A DNA stretch of 64,000 bases from JAHEEL01 sp963715255 (GCA_963715255.1 CAVQRN010000005.1:1-64000); one strand, 5' to 3'. Shown: positions 52,423-62,496, counted from the first letter of the stretch. Notes: a model not told the origin generated them from the sequence alone. Numbers and translations: made by a program.

Positions 52423-54345
52423 ATGGCCGACGCGATCGCCGAGTACGGAGCCGTCGACGACCGGGAATACCGGAGACGAATCCGGGCATGGGCGATGTAC
52501 GACTGGGCGAACTCCGCATTCGCCACCACCATCCTCGCTGCCGTCCTGCCGGTGTACTACAGCCAGGTCGCCGGTCGCACCCTCGGGTCCGCCGCCCAGG
52601 CAACCGCGTACTGGACGGCGACGCTCTCGATCTCGCTGATCATCGTCGCGATCCTCTCGCCGATCCTCGGTACCATCTCGGATCTCAAGCGGGGCAAGAA
52701 GAAGTTCCTCGCTGCTTCCATCCTCGTGGGTGCGGTCGGGGTGTCACTCCTCGTCTTCGTTGGCACCGGCGACTGGCTCATCGCGTCAGCAGCGTTCGTC
52801 ATCGCCAGGATCGGGTTCGCGACCGGCAACGTGTTCTACGAGGCGCTCCTTCCTCACGTGGCTCACGACGAGGATCTCGATCGCGTTTCGACCATGGGGT
52901 ACGCCGTCGGCTATCTCGGAGGAGGGCTGCTCCTCGCCGTCAACATCGTGATGATCTTCACCCTCGGTGATTCCCTGGGGACGCGGCTGTCGTTCCTCTC
53001 CGTGGCGATCTGGTGGATCGTCTTCTCGATTCCGGTGTTGCGCAGGGTCCCCGAGCCACCCGCGGCCGTTGCGACCGGATCCGGAGGGCTGTTCTCCGTT
53101 ACGTTCAAACGCCTCGGGGAGACATTCAGCCACCTCCGCAGTTACCGCGAACTCTTGAAGTTCCTCGTCTCGTACCTGATCTACAACGACGGAATCGGAA
53201 CGATCATCGGTGTCGCCGTCATCTACGGCGCCGAACTCGGCTTTGGCTCGATCGAGTTGATCGCGGCGATTCTGCTCGTGCAGTTTGTCGGGATCCCGTT
53301 CTCGATCGTGTTCGGGAAGATCCCGTCCAGGGATGAATCGAAGCGAGCGTTCTTCCTCGCGTTCGTCGTTTGGAATCTCATCATGCTTCCGCTCGTCGGG
53401 ATCGGGAGCCAGTTCGTCCTCAGCGACGACGTCACGGGAACCAGGCCGCCGGCATATGAAGACACTGCCGCCGCCGTCGGTGAGGGTGACTACGCGGTCG
53501 ACTCATCAGCCGTGGCGCTCGAAGGTGTATGGGAGACGGACGGTGAGTACGCAGGCACCTACGATGCCGGTGCGATCTATTCGCTGGCGTACAACGGCAC
53601 CAAGGTGCGGGTGCACTACAGCGAGGGACCGGATCGAGGCGAATGGGCGGTGCTCATCGACGGTTCGGCAGTGATCGAAGATGACGAACCGGTCGTCATC
53701 GACGGCTACAACCTCGCGGTCCACGAAGGTGTGGACATCGATATCGCGGCGACGGAAGCCGGAGAGCATCTCCTCGAGATCGTCAACACCGGCGAAGCGG
53801 ACGAAGCCTCGTCCGGCACGGCCATGGTCATCGGTGAGGCCACGGTGATGGAGCCACCGAGGACAAGTGATCTTCTCGCGATCCTGGGCTTGCTGTTCGT
53901 GGTTGAAGTGGTTGGACTCGCAGTAGCAGTCGTGCTCGGAGGTCCGCTCTTCTCAGGACGTGCCGACACGATGACCACGAAGCGCACGATCATCCTCGCC
54001 CTGATCGTCTACTCGGCGATCGCCATCTGGGGGTTCTTCCTTGACAGCGTCGTCGAGTTCTGGTTCCTGGCGTTCATGGTCGCCGTTGTCCAGGGCGGCT
54101 CTCAGGCCCTCAGTCGGAGTCTCTATGCCTCGATGGCGCCGAAGGCCCTGTCTGGCGAGTTCTTCGGGTTCTTCTCTGTCATGTCGAAGTTCTCGGCGAT
54201 CCTTGGACCGCTGCTCTTCGTCGGCGCCGTCACCCTGTTCGGATCATCGAGGCCAGCAGTCCTCGGGTTGATCGTGTTCTTCGTAGTCGGGATCTACCTC
54301 CTGACCCGTGTCGACGAGACCGAAGGCCGCCGGGTGGCGCGCTGA
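52423..54345 (+). CDS. MFS transporter (UMF1/Atg22-like) with extracytoplasmic insert
   Basis: 640 residues from the ATG at 52423 (GGGAGGACCAAGG before it). The start WAMYDWANSAFATTILAAVL is the signature of the UMF1 group of MFS permeases. About eight helices precede residue 332 and four follow residue 480. Residues about 333-478 are a polar, beta-rich insert (DTAAAVGEGDYAVDSS, GVWETDGEYAGTYDAG, YNGTKVRVHYSEG) absent from typical members of about 420-450 residues. Substrate unknown. Confidence 0.85.
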   Translation: MADAIAEYGAVDDREYRRRIRAWAMYDWANSAFATTILAAVLPVYYSQVAGRTLGSAAQATAYWTATLSISLIIVAILSPILGTISDLKRGKKKFLAASILVGAVGVSLLVFVGTGDWLIASAAFVIARIGFATGNVFYEALLPHVAHDEDLDRVSTMGYAVGYLGGGLLLAVNIVMIFTLGDSLGTRLSFLSVAIWWIVFSIPVLRRVPEPPAAVATGSGGLFSVTFKRLGETFSHLRSYRELLKFLVSYLIYNDGIGTIIGVAVIYGAELGFGSIELIAAILLVQFVGIPFSIVFGKIPSRDESKRAFFLAFVVWNLIMLPLVGIGSQFVLSDDVTGTRPPAYEDTAAAVGEGDYAVDSSAVALEGVWETDGEYAGTYDAGAIYSLAYNGTKVRVHYSEGPDRGEWAVLIDGSAVIEDDEPVVIDGYNLAVHEGVDIDIAATEAGEHLLEIVNTGEADEASSGTAMVIGEATVMEPPRTSDLLAILGLLFVVEVVGLAVAVVLGGPLFSGRADTMTTKRTIILALIVYSAIAIWGFFLDSVVEFWFLAFMVAVVQGGSQALSRSLYASMAPKALSGEFFGFFSVMSKFSAILGPLLFVGAVTLFGSSRPAVLGLIVFFVVGIYLLTRVDETEGRRVAR

Positions 54346-54392
54346 AGCCGATGACGCGGCAGCTGCCGCGGGCATCATCGAGGCTGGCTGAC

Positions 54393-55622
54393 ATGAGACG
54401 TCCGACCATCGCGATCGCGATTGTCGTGTTGGCCGCTGCTTCGTGCGGCGGCGAATCGTCACCGGTGTCCGTTCCGGCCTCTTCTCCCACGGTGGCTCCG
54501 TCATCAACGTCGACAGCCGCCGTCGGTGAAGCGACGACGACCACGCTCGCCCCTGAGCAGACGCCAACAACGACGCTACCGCTCGAGGATACGATTCTGC
54601 GTCTTGAGGCGGTGGCCGATGGATTCGAACAACCGGTCTTCTACACCACGGTTGGCGATCGCGGCTATGTCGTGGACCAGCCGGGCGTGATTTGGACGAT
54701 TGTCTCCGGCGAGGACCCCTCGATGTTCCTGGACATACGTGATCGGGTGCGATTCAGCGGCGAGCAAGGCCTCCTCGGCCTCGCGTTCCACCCCGAATAT
54801 CCAGACCGGCTCTACGTGGATTACACCGCGAGCGACGGTCGAACGGTCGTTTCGGAGTTCACCGTCGGCGCGGACTCGCGGACCGCTGATCCGGCTACCG
54901 AGCGTGTGTTGCTTGAGATCGAACAGCCGGCTGCGAACCACAACGGCGGCATGATCGCCTTCGGGCCCGAGGGATACCTGTGGATCGGCATGGGTGACGG
55001 CGGGGCCTCAAACGACAAGTTCGGAAACGGACAACGTGAAGACACGCTGCTCGGAGCGATGCTCCGGATCGTGGTCGGACCAGATGTCATTCCTTACGGG
55101 GTCGCCGAGGACTACGGCTTCGCAGCGGCCGAGGTGTGGGCGATCGGACTTCGGAATCCGTGGAGGTTCTCTTTCGATGGTGAGGATCTGTGGATAGCCG
55201 ACGTCGGCCAAGGCGATGTCGAAGAGATCAACCGAGTGTCGGCGGAGGACACGATGGTCAACTACGGCTGGCCCATCTATGAAGGGAGCGAGTGTTTCGC
55301 CGGGCCGTGCACCGGAGTGGACTCGTCGGGTCGTGCACTTACCGGACCCGTTCACGAGTATCGACACGACGAAGGTTGTTCGATCACCGGCGGCTACGTG
55401 TACCGGGGGGATGCGATCCCGCAGCTCGATGGTCACTACTTCTTCTCGGACTGGTGCACCGGGTTCATCCGCTCGATCGCACCCGACGGATCGGTGCACG
55501 ACTGGACGGACGGTACCGGGACCGTTCCCGCCGTATCTTCATTCGGACGAGATGACAACGGCGAGATCTACGTCGTCTCCAGTACCGGCACCGTCTACCG
55601 AATCGCGGAGGATCGCGAATGA
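54393..55622 (+). CDS. PQQ-dependent sugar dehydrogenase-like (GSDH) lipoprotein
   Basis: 409 residues from the ATG at 54393. Signal with lipobox AAASCGGES, a Ser/Thr/Pro linker, and a beta-propeller with the GSDH signature: FSGEQGLLGLAFHPEYPD, NHNGGMIAFGPEGYLWIGMG, IGLRNPWRFSFDGEDLWIAD and HYFFSDWCTGFIRSI. Homologs oxidise aldoses or sorbosone outside the cell with PQQ. Whether PQQ is made here is not known. Overlaps the ribokinase start by four bases. Confidence 0.88.
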   Translation: MRRPTIAIAIVVLAAASCGGESSPVSVPASSPTVAPSSTSTAAVGEATTTTLAPEQTPTTTLPLEDTILRLEAVADGFEQPVFYTTVGDRGYVVDQPGVIWTIVSGEDPSMFLDIRDRVRFSGEQGLLGLAFHPEYPDRLYVDYTASDGRTVVSEFTVGADSRTADPATERVLLEIEQPAANHNGGMIAFGPEGYLWIGMGDGGASNDKFGNGQREDTLLGAMLRIVVGPDVIPYGVAEDYGFAAAEVWAIGLRNPWRFSFDGEDLWIADVGQGDVEEINRVSAEDTMVNYGWPIYEGSECFAGPCTGVDSSGRALTGPVHEYRHDEGCSITGGYVYRGDAIPQLDGHYFFSDWCTGFIRSIAPDGSVHDWTDGTGTVPAVSSFGRDDNGEIYVVSSTGTVYRIAEDRE

Positions 55623-56511
55623 TCGTCGTCGTTGGATCGGTGAACCGGGACCTGATTGCTCGGGTCGAGCACCACCCGGTTCCGGGAGAGACGGTTCTCG
55701 GATCCGGCCATGAAATGATGCCGGGTGGCAAGGGGGCGAATCAAGCGGTCGCGGCGGCACGTCTCGGAAGGGACGTCGTCTTCGTCGGGCGGGTCGGCGC
55801 GGACGAAGACGGTCGCGATCTCATTGCAGAGTTCGAACGGGAAGGTATCGAGGTGAGCCACGTCACGGTGGATCCCGAAGCTCCGAGTGGGCTCGCCATC
55901 GTCACCGTCGACGACGCGGGGGAGAATGCGATCGTGGTGAGCTCGGGGGCGAACGGCCACGTCTCTTCCTCCGATGTCGGGGAGCGTCGGCAGTTCTCAT
56001 GGCGGCGACGGTGACATTGCTCCAACTCGAGATCCCGATGGAAGCGGTGCTCTCCGCTGCCGCCGCGTCGGAGGGAATCGTCATGCTCAATGCGGCGCCG
56101 GCCGCTCACCTCCCCGCCGCGCTCTTCGAATCAATAGACGTTCTTGTCGTCAACCGCGGTGAACTCGCAACACTCACGGGGTCGGGAGATCCCGTCTCCG
56201 CGAGGAGCCTCCCAGTCCCGGTGACCGTCGTGACACTCGGTGCCGATGGCGCTCGCATCATCAGGACCGATACCGACACGTCGATCGCGGCGATGGACGT
56301 GTCCCCGGTTGACACGACGGGTGCAGGCGACAGCTTCTGTGGGGCACTTGCCGCCGGTCTCGATGCCGGGCTCAGCCTCGAGTCCTCGGTGCAGCGGGCC
56401 GTCGTAGCCGGATCGCTGGCGGTGACGGCCATCGGGGCGCGAACCGGGATGCCGACGCTCCCCGAACTCGAAGGTGCATTGCGAGCCCAGAGTTCGCAGG
56501 ACACCTTGTAG
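55619..56511 (+). CDS. Ribokinase/PfkB carbohydrate kinase (frameshifted)
   Basis: About 297 residues in two frames joined near 55985. First part: VGSVNRDLIARVEHHPVPGE, MMPGGKGANQAVAAARLG (substrate-binding GGKGANQA), GADEDG. Second part: LNAAPA, VLVVNRGELATLTG, and DTTGAGDSFCGALAAGLDAG with the catalytic Asp. This set is ribokinase, phosphorylating ribose for the pentose pathway. It lies next to a nucleoside hydrolase, which would release ribose. Confidence 0.88.
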
Positions 56512-56523
56512 GCTCGTTCCGCA

Positions 56524-57459
56524 ATGGCGCGACCGATCATTATCGATACGGACCCCGGGCAGGATGACGCCGTCGCGATTCTCTTGGCTCTCGCGTCGCC
56601 CGAACTCGACGTGCTCGGCATCACGACCGTTGCGGGGAACGTCCCGCAGCCGCTCGTCACGACGAACGCCCTGAAGCTCCGCGAACTTGTCGGGCGGACC
56701 GATGTCCCGGTCTTCATCGGCGCCCACCGGCCGTTGGAGCGTGAACTCTTCACCGCCGAGTACGTCCACGGACCGACCGGTATCGACGGTACCAACCTGC
56801 CGGATCCGGTGACGACCGCAGAATCGAAACATGCCGTCGATTTCATCATCGACTCCTGCCTCGCCGCAGGAATCGAAGGAATCACGCTCTGTCCCGTTGG
56901 ACCTTTGACCAATATCGCATCCGCGATCGCCAGGGAGCCGATGATCCTCCCGAAGATTCGGGAGATCGCACTGATGGGCGGCGGCTTCTTCGAAGGAGGG
57001 AACACGACTCCGGTCGCCGAGTTCAACATCTACGTCGATCCCGACGCTGCGGCGATTGTGCTCAACAGTGGTGTTCCGATCACCGTGTTTCCTCTCGACG
57101 TCACGCACAAGGCATTGGTGCTGCCGGAGGACCTCGACCGGATGAGGGCCATCGACACGTCGGTCGGCGACGCCGTGGTTGGCATGCTCGGCTACTACGA
57201 ACGCCATGACGTCGAGAAGTACAGCATCGCAGGCGCACCGCTCCATGACCCGTGCGTGATCGCCTACCTGATCGACCCGGAACTCTTCTCCGGAAAGGCG
57301 TGCCGGGTCGACGTGGAGACCGAGTCGGAACTCACCATCGGGCAGACGGTTGTCGACTGGTGGGGCGTGACCGGCGCCGAACCCAACGCCATGGTCATGT
57401 CCGACGTCGACCGCGAGGGGTTCATCGATCTCGTTGTGGAACGGATCGCAAGACTCTGA
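56524..57459 (+). CDS. Inosine-uridine preferring nucleoside hydrolase
   Basis: 311 residues. The Ca2+/ribose-binding cluster IIIDTDPGQDDAVAILLAL is at residues 5-23. LCPVGPLTNIASAI, EFNIYVDPDAA and HDPCVIAYLIDP complete the family pattern. Hydrolyses purine or pyrimidine ribonucleosides to base and ribose. The ribokinase gene ends 12 bases upstream, so release and phosphorylation of ribose are coupled in one unit. Confidence 0.92.
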   Translation: MARPIIIDTDPGQDDAVAILLALASPELDVLGITTVAGNVPQPLVTTNALKLRELVGRTDVPVFIGAHRPLERELFTAEYVHGPTGIDGTNLPDPVTTAESKHAVDFIIDSCLAAGIEGITLCPVGPLTNIASAIAREPMILPKIREIALMGGGFFEGGNTTPVAEFNIYVDPDAAAIVLNSGVPITVFPLDVTHKALVLPEDLDRMRAIDTSVGDAVVGMLGYYERHDVEKYSIAGAPLHDPCVIAYLIDPELFSGKACRVDVETESELTIGQTVVDWWGVTGAEPNAMVMSDVDREGFIDLVVERIARL

Positions 57460-57478
57460 AGCTTCGTCCGGAGTCTGG

Positions 57479-58924
57479 TCAGGCGTCTTCGTGCTGCTTG
57501 CTCCTCCATGCCCAGAGCGCGAGGAGAAGCGCCATCCCAACGAGCACTGCTGCGACGATCATCGTGTCGGTGAGTGCCGCGGCCTGCGCGGCCGCAGGCG
57601 CGTTGGCAACCTCTCCGCCGCCTGCATAGACGGCGGTCCGAGCAGCCCACAATGCGCCGAGCACGGCGATGCCGGTGAGGCTCGCCGTCGTGCGGTTGAT
57701 GGTCAACATGCCCGAGGTGACGCCGAGCTGATCGTGGGGGACCGAACCCAGGATCGCCGAATTGTTCGGGGATTGGAAGATCCCGAATCCGAGGCCGATG
57801 ATGAGTCCAACGATGACGACGACGAGTGCTGTTGTGGCGCCTTCGAACCAGAACCCTGCGATCGCATACGCGATGGTCATCAGGGCGAGTCCGACGACCG
57901 TGACCGGTCTCGATCCGATCCGGTCCGACAGCATGCCGGACATCGGAGCGACGATTCCCATGGTGATGGGGATCGCTCCGAGAACGAAGCCTATCCCGCG
58001 TGGCGACAGTCCGATCACGTCGGTCAGGTAGAACGGGACGAGGAGGATCATTCCTGAGAGTGCGAAGAACCCGATGAATCCGGTGATCAGGTTCACCGTG
58101 AGATCACGACTCTTGAAGAGAGCAAGGTTGAGCATCGGCTGCGCGACCCGTCGTTCCACCGCGATGAAGGCCGCGAGCGCGGCGACCGAGACCGTGAACA
58201 TCCCGAGGATCAGCGGCTCCGTGAAGCCGATGTTCTGACCCATCGTGAGAGCGAGGAGGAAGGTGAGAAGCCCGACGAAGAATGTGCCTGCACCAACGAA
58301 GTCGAAACGCTGTCCACCCTTTGGCTTGGTGTTCGGGACGAACTTGATCGCTGTGATGGTGCCGATGATGCCGATCGGTAGGTTGACGAAGAAGATCCAG
58401 CGCCAGTCGGTCGCCTCGAGGATTATGCCGCCGATGATCGGTCCTGCCATGATCCCGAGTGACACCGTGGTGCCGTTGATTCCGAGTGCCTTGCCGCGTT
58501 CCGACGGGGGGAAGGCTTCGGTGGTGATAGCGAAACCGAGAGCGAAGATCATCGACGCTCCTACTGCCTGGACGACTCGGGCTGCGATGAGGAACTCGAT
58601 CGTCGGTGAGAGTCCCGCGAGCACCGAGCCGATCGTGAACACGCTGAAACCCGCGGTGAAGATCGGTTTCTTGCCAATCATGTCCCCAAGCCGTCCGAAC
58701 ATGAGCGTGAGGCTCGTCTGGGTCAGGAGGTAGGCGAGCACCACCCACTGCGCCACACTGAACGTCGTTTCGAACTCGTCGACGAGCGTCGGAAGCGCCA
58801 CATTGACGATGCTCCCATCGACGGTTCCGAGGAAGATCGCCATCGCGATAGCGATGAGGACGAACCACTTCCTCGAGTAGTCGACGCCTTCTGGAGGTGC
58901 TTCGTGGTGGCCGGACATGGCCAA
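57479..58924 (-). CDS. MFS transporter, DHA2 (EmrB/QacA) family
   Basis: 481 residues with about 14 hydrophobic helices. LGTVDGSIVNVALPTLVDEF, GRLGDMIGKKPIF (loop 2-3 motif A) and a central AGPIIGGIILEATDWRWIFF motif C are those of the DHA2 drug-proton antiporters. Likely exports a lipophilic compound. Convergent with the nucleoside hydrolase gene, divergent from the lipoprotein gene at 59158. Confidence 0.92.
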   Translation of the reverse strand: MAMSGHHEAPPEGVDYSRKWFVLIAIAMAIFLGTVDGSIVNVALPTLVDEFETTFSVAQWVVLAYLLTQTSLTLMFGRLGDMIGKKPIFTAGFSVFTIGSVLAGLSPTIEFLIAARVVQAVGASMIFALGFAITTEAFPPSERGKALGINGTTVSLGIMAGPIIGGIILEATDWRWIFFVNLPIGIIGTITAIKFVPNTKPKGGQRFDFVGAGTFFVGLLTFLLALTMGQNIGFTEPLILGMFTVSVAALAAFIAVERRVAQPMLNLALFKSRDLTVNLITGFIGFFALSGMILLVPFYLTDVIGLSPRGIGFVLGAIPITMGIVAPMSGMLSDRIGSRPVTVVGLALMTIAYAIAGFWFEGATTALVVVIVGLIIGLGFGIFQSPNNSAILGSVPHDQLGVTSGMLTINRTTASLTGIAVLGALWAARTAVYAGGGEVANAPAAAQAAALTDTMIVAAVLVGMALLLALWAWRSKQHEDA

Positions 58925-59157
58925 GGGAGGCTAGGCAAGGCGGTAGCGCTGCGAACCTTCTTCGCGTTCCGAGGACGCACCGCGAACCGTTCCGGGGACG
59001 TCCTCTTCCGCGGGCTCACAGCGCCGCCCACGGGGACCCATACCCTGGGTACGGGTGTGTTGGTGGGAGAGGTGGGGGGTCTCGATATGCGCGGCCGGTG
59101 GCATGTCGTGTACCCTTGATCGGGTTACGGGGTGGCATCGGAGAAAGGGGCGTCCCG

Positions 59158-59739
59158 ATGAGGTACCGACGAAGACTGGCATTCATGGCGGTGCTCGCAC
59201 TCGCACTTGCTGCGTGTTCGTCGGGTGGCGACGACACGACCACTTCGACGTCCACGACGTTCCCGACGGCGACCACATCGGCGACCACGACCGTGCCGTC
59301 CACGACGACCTCCACCTCCACCCCGACGACCACGACGACGTCTCCGTACGGTGGAGCGACGCTTCTGACGACGATCATTCAGCAGGAACTGCAGATCCTT
59401 GGATACTTCGAAGGCCAACCCGACGGGATCCTTGGACCCGTGACCGAAGAAGCGCTCAGAGCCTTCCAGACCGATGCGGGAATCACCGTCGACGGTGAGT
59501 ACGGTCCGGAGACGTACGCGGCCCTCGCCGATGCCCTCGAGGCCGACACCGACTTCGTCACCACGGTCCAGGAGGACCTCATGGAGTTGAAGCTCTATCC
59601 GGGTCCGGCTGACGGCGACTACGGCCCGGGAACGACGAAGGGCGTGGAGTCCCTCCAGGAGAAGTGCGGCATCACGGTCGACGGCCGCTTCACCCCGCAG
59701 ACACACCTCTGTCTCGAAGCGGAGATGGGCCGCATCTGA
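59158..59739 (+). CDS. Lipoprotein with two peptidoglycan-binding domains
   Basis: 193 residues from the ATG at 59158. Signal with lipobox LALAACSSG, a 40-residue Thr/Ser-rich stalk, then two PG_binding_1 modules: LGYFEGQPDGILGPVTEEAL / AFQTDAGITVDGEYGPET and LKLYPGPADGDYGPGTTKGV / EKCGITVDGRFTPQT. Would attach to the outer leaflet and grip the wall. Alone, followed by the CoA-transferase gene after 20 bases. Confidence 0.9.
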   Translation: MRYRRRLAFMAVLALALAACSSGGDDTTTSTSTTFPTATTSATTTVPSTTTSTSTPTTTTTSPYGGATLLTTIIQQELQILGYFEGQPDGILGPVTEEALRAFQTDAGITVDGEYGPETYAALADALEADTDFVTTVQEDLMELKLYPGPADGDYGPGTTKGVESLQEKCGITVDGRFTPQTHLCLEAEMGRI

Positions 59740-59752
59740 TCGAGATCCCGGT

Positions 59753-60887
59753 GTGACTGTGATGCCGCTCGACGATCTCACCGTCGTCGAACTCGCAGGC
59801 TTGGGGCCGGTCCCGTTCGCCGGGATGGTTCTCGCCGGTCTTGGCGCCGATGTGATCCGCGTCGACCGCCCAGGTGGGCCTCCGATTCCCGACCCGATGG
59901 TGGGCGCCGTCGGCCGTGGGAAGCGTTCGATCGCTCTCGATCTCAAGAGGTCGGAGGCCGTCGACATCGTGCTCGCGCTCGTCGCCGATGCAGATGTTCT
60001 CCTCGAGGGATACCGTCCGGGCGTGGTCGAACGGCTCGGCATTGGCCCCGATGATTGTTGGGGAACCAACCCCAATCTTGTCTACGGCCGCATGACCGGC
60101 TGGGGGTCGAGTGGCCCCTACGCATCCATGGCGGGCCACGACATCAACTACATCGGGCTCAGCGGCGCTCTCCACGCGATCGGCGACACCGATCGGCCGG
60201 CGCCGCCATTGAATCTTGTTGGGGACAACGGGGGAGGTGCCATGTCTCTCGTCGCAGGCGTTCTCGCTGCCATCTACGACCGCGAACGTTCGGGCGGCGT
60301 CGTGGTGCACACGTCCATGGTCGAAAGGCGCGGCATCGCTCATGGCCCCGTTCTATGAGATGGCCGCCACCGGACTCTGGGAGGATCGACGCGCCCGCGA
60401 ATCTCCTCGACGGGAGCGCTCCCTTCTACACGACGTACCAGACCTCCGACGAGAAGTGGATGGCCGTCGGTCCGCTCGAACCGGTGTTCTACGCTGAGTT
60501 GCTGAACGGACTCGAGCTCGACCCGGCTGGGCTGCCCGGCCAGTACGACCGGGAGGGATGGCCCGAGCTTCGGCGCCGCTTCGGGGGCGCGTTCGCCCAA
60601 CGAACACGGGCCGAATGGAGGAAGTGTTCGACGGCACGGATGCCTGCGTGACACCCGTGTTGTCCCTCACCGAGGCCCCGGAGCACCCACACAACCTGGC
60701 TCGCAGCGTCTTCGGCGGGTTCGCAGGCCGTCGCCTGCCGAATCCGACTCCGCGTGTCGGTGCCGACCACCCGTTCACTCTCACCGATGCGCCAGTGCTC
60801 GGGGTCGATACCGACGAGATTCTCGCTCGGCTCGGATACGACAAGGCCGGCATCCGGGAGTTGCGCGGCCGCGGGGTGGTGTCGTGA
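59753..60887 (+). CDS. CaiB/BaiF CoA-transferase family, alpha-methylacyl-CoA-racemase-like (multiple frameshifts)
   Basis: About 375 residues spread over four frame pieces. Piece one: VVELAGLGPVPFAGMVLAGL, GADVIRVDRPGG, GKRSIALDLK and GWGSSGPYASMAGHDINYIG, with the conserved catalytic Asp and the GH of the family. Breaks near 60325, 60375 and 60615 lead to MAPFYEMAATGLW, GSAPFYTTYQTSDEKWMAVG and VFDGTDACVTPVLSLTEAPE. It resembles alpha-methylacyl-CoA racemase, which epimerises branched acyl-CoAs. The final codons overlap the FlgM-like start. Confidence 0.8.
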
Positions 60888-61051
60888 CCAGTCGGTATCC
60901 GGACCGAGACGATCAGCGGGAGGATCGAGTTCGGGCGTTGAAGGACCGGGTCGAACGGGGAGAGTATCGAGTGCCGGCGGACTCGGTCGCAGACGCGGTT
61001 ATCGCCTGGTATCGCAGGATGGATCCGGGACGCCGTCCTACTCGGCGGTGA
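60884..61051 (+). CDS. FlgM-like small protein
   Basis: 55 residues from a GTG overlapping the CoA-transferase stop (GTGA). VRALKDRVERGEYRVPADSV then ADAVIAWYRR resembles the C-terminal sigma-binding part of FlgM, the anti-sigma-28 factor, but the gene has no flagellar neighbours and Acidimicrobiia-like hosts are often non-motile. It overlaps the end of the convergent DUF368 gene by 14 bases. Confidence 0.5.
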   Translation: MTSRYPDRDDQREDRVRALKDRVERGEYRVPADSVADAVIAWYRRMDPGRRPTRR

Positions 61052-61971
61052 GTTCGTCGATCTCGTCGGCGACGGTGTGGTGACCGATCTTGCGACCGAG
61101 TGCGTCGATTCCGAGGACCAGGAGGAACGCGAACGTGGCGACGCCCAGGGCGCCGAGACGGTCCTCACCCGGTGCGTGGATGGCCGTGCTGTCGACACCG
61201 AGTGGCCAAGGCCAGAGCACCCGGAGTGAACCGAGCATCAAGCCGATCAGCGCCGCCATCACCGAGTTGTAGTGGTCTCGCAGCGCCCGGTGGAGGACCT
61301 GGGAGAAGAGGGCCAGTCCGATCACCGCGCCGACGGTGAACACGATCAGCGAGAAGAAGTCGCCGGGAGGTGACGGCCGAGAGCAGGGGCCCGTACATAC
61401 CAAGCATCACCAGGATGAATGATCCGCTGATCCCCGGGAGGATCATGGCGCAGATTGCGACTGCCCCGGAGCCGAAGAATGCCAACAGAGCCGGATCGGC
61501 GATCTGCACGGCGGTGTCGCTCGATGTGCTCTCCCGCAACCCCAGCAGCACGAACACCACCAGTGCAACGCCGGCGATGATCGCCAGCCGGCGAACATCG
61601 CGAATGGTGAGGAGCTTCCAGGCAACCACGGCCGAACCAAGCACGAGTCCGAGGAACAGCGCGGCCATCAGAACGGCGTGCTCACGGAGTAGGCGTTCGA
61701 GGAGGTGGGCCAGAGTGATGATCGCAAGCCCGATCCCGGCAACGAGAGGGAGGATGAAGGACCAGTCAACCTTCCGGAGCCACTCGACGCCGCCGGAGAA
61801 GTCGAGGCGGAGGAACGAACCCAGTGCGGAGCTTCCGGCGCGCACCGAGGCGATGAGTCGTTCGTAGATGCCGAGGACGAGCGCGATCGTTCCTCCGGAC
61901 ACGCCGGGGACGATGTCGGCGGCACCCATCAGGAAACCACGGAAGAGCGACCAAGGAATCTCGCGAATCAC
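61038..61971 (-). CDS. DUF368 membrane protein (frameshifted)
   Basis: About 310 residues in two frames joined near 61370, from a GTG at 61971. Multiple helices; the first piece has GFLMGAADIVPGVSGGTIALV, the signature of DUF368 (PopT-type), repeated as CAMILPGISGSFILVMLGMY. Proteins of this family are polyprenyl-phosphate transporters that return undecaprenyl phosphate for wall synthesis. The second piece (NSVMAALIGLMLGSLRVLWP) supplies the last helices. The break looks like a sequencing error. Confidence 0.85.
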
Positions 61972-62040
61972 GGCGGCGAGTGTAGAGGCGGGGTCACGCC
62001 ACCGGTGTACCGTGCGTTCCGAGCAAACCCGGGAGGTCCG

Positions 62041-62496
62041 ATGCGTATCGTCCTGCAGCGAGTACGTCGATCCGCGGTCGAAGTCGATGGGGTGACGACC
62101 GGGCTGATCGGGACCGGTCTCCTCGCTCTCGTGGGGGTCGCAGCGGGGGACACCGCTTCCGATGCGCGGATCGCGGCTGCGAAGACGGTCGCCATGCGCA
62201 TATTCCCTGACGAGGAAGCCAAGATGAACCGAAGCGTTGCCGATATCGGAGGAGCGATCCTTCTGGTGTCCCAGTTCACACTTCTGGCCGACGTCCGCAA
62301 GGGCCGCCGCCCCGCTTTTACAGCCGCGGCACGACCCGAGGAAGCGATCCCGGTGCTCGAGGCATTCACCGAGGCGATCGAGGCCGAAGGCGTGCGGGTC
62401 GCACACGGGCGTTTCGGCGCCCACATGGACGTGGAACTCCTGAACGACGGCCCGGTGACCATTGTGTTCGACGTACGGGATGGGAGGATCAGATGA
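62041..62496 (+). CDS. dtd: D-aminoacyl-tRNA deacylase
   Basis: 151 residues, normal length. LLVSQFTLLADVRKGRRPAF holds the conserved SQFTL and VELLNDGPVTIVF the NDGPV motif that together form the D-amino-acid pocket. Hydrolyses D-aminoacyl-tRNA (and Gly-tRNA-Ala) in the cytoplasm. Overlaps the next gene's ATG by four bases. Confidence 0.95.
   Translation: MRIVLQRVRRSAVEVDGVTTGLIGTGLLALVGVAAGDTASDARIAAAKTVAMRIFPDEEAKMNRSVADIGGAILLVSQFTLLADVRKGRRPAFTAAARPEEAIPVLEAFTEAIEAEGVRVAHGRFGAHMDVELLNDGPVTIVFDVRDGRIR

Noticed and set aside
56131..57540. Long minus-strand frame of 469 codons under ribokinase and nucleoside hydrolase
   Set aside because: Shadow of two well-supported genes; no family motif.
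60884..61051. Calling the small gene flgM outright
   Set aside because: The likeness covers about 30 residues only and there is no flagellar context, so no gene symbol is given.
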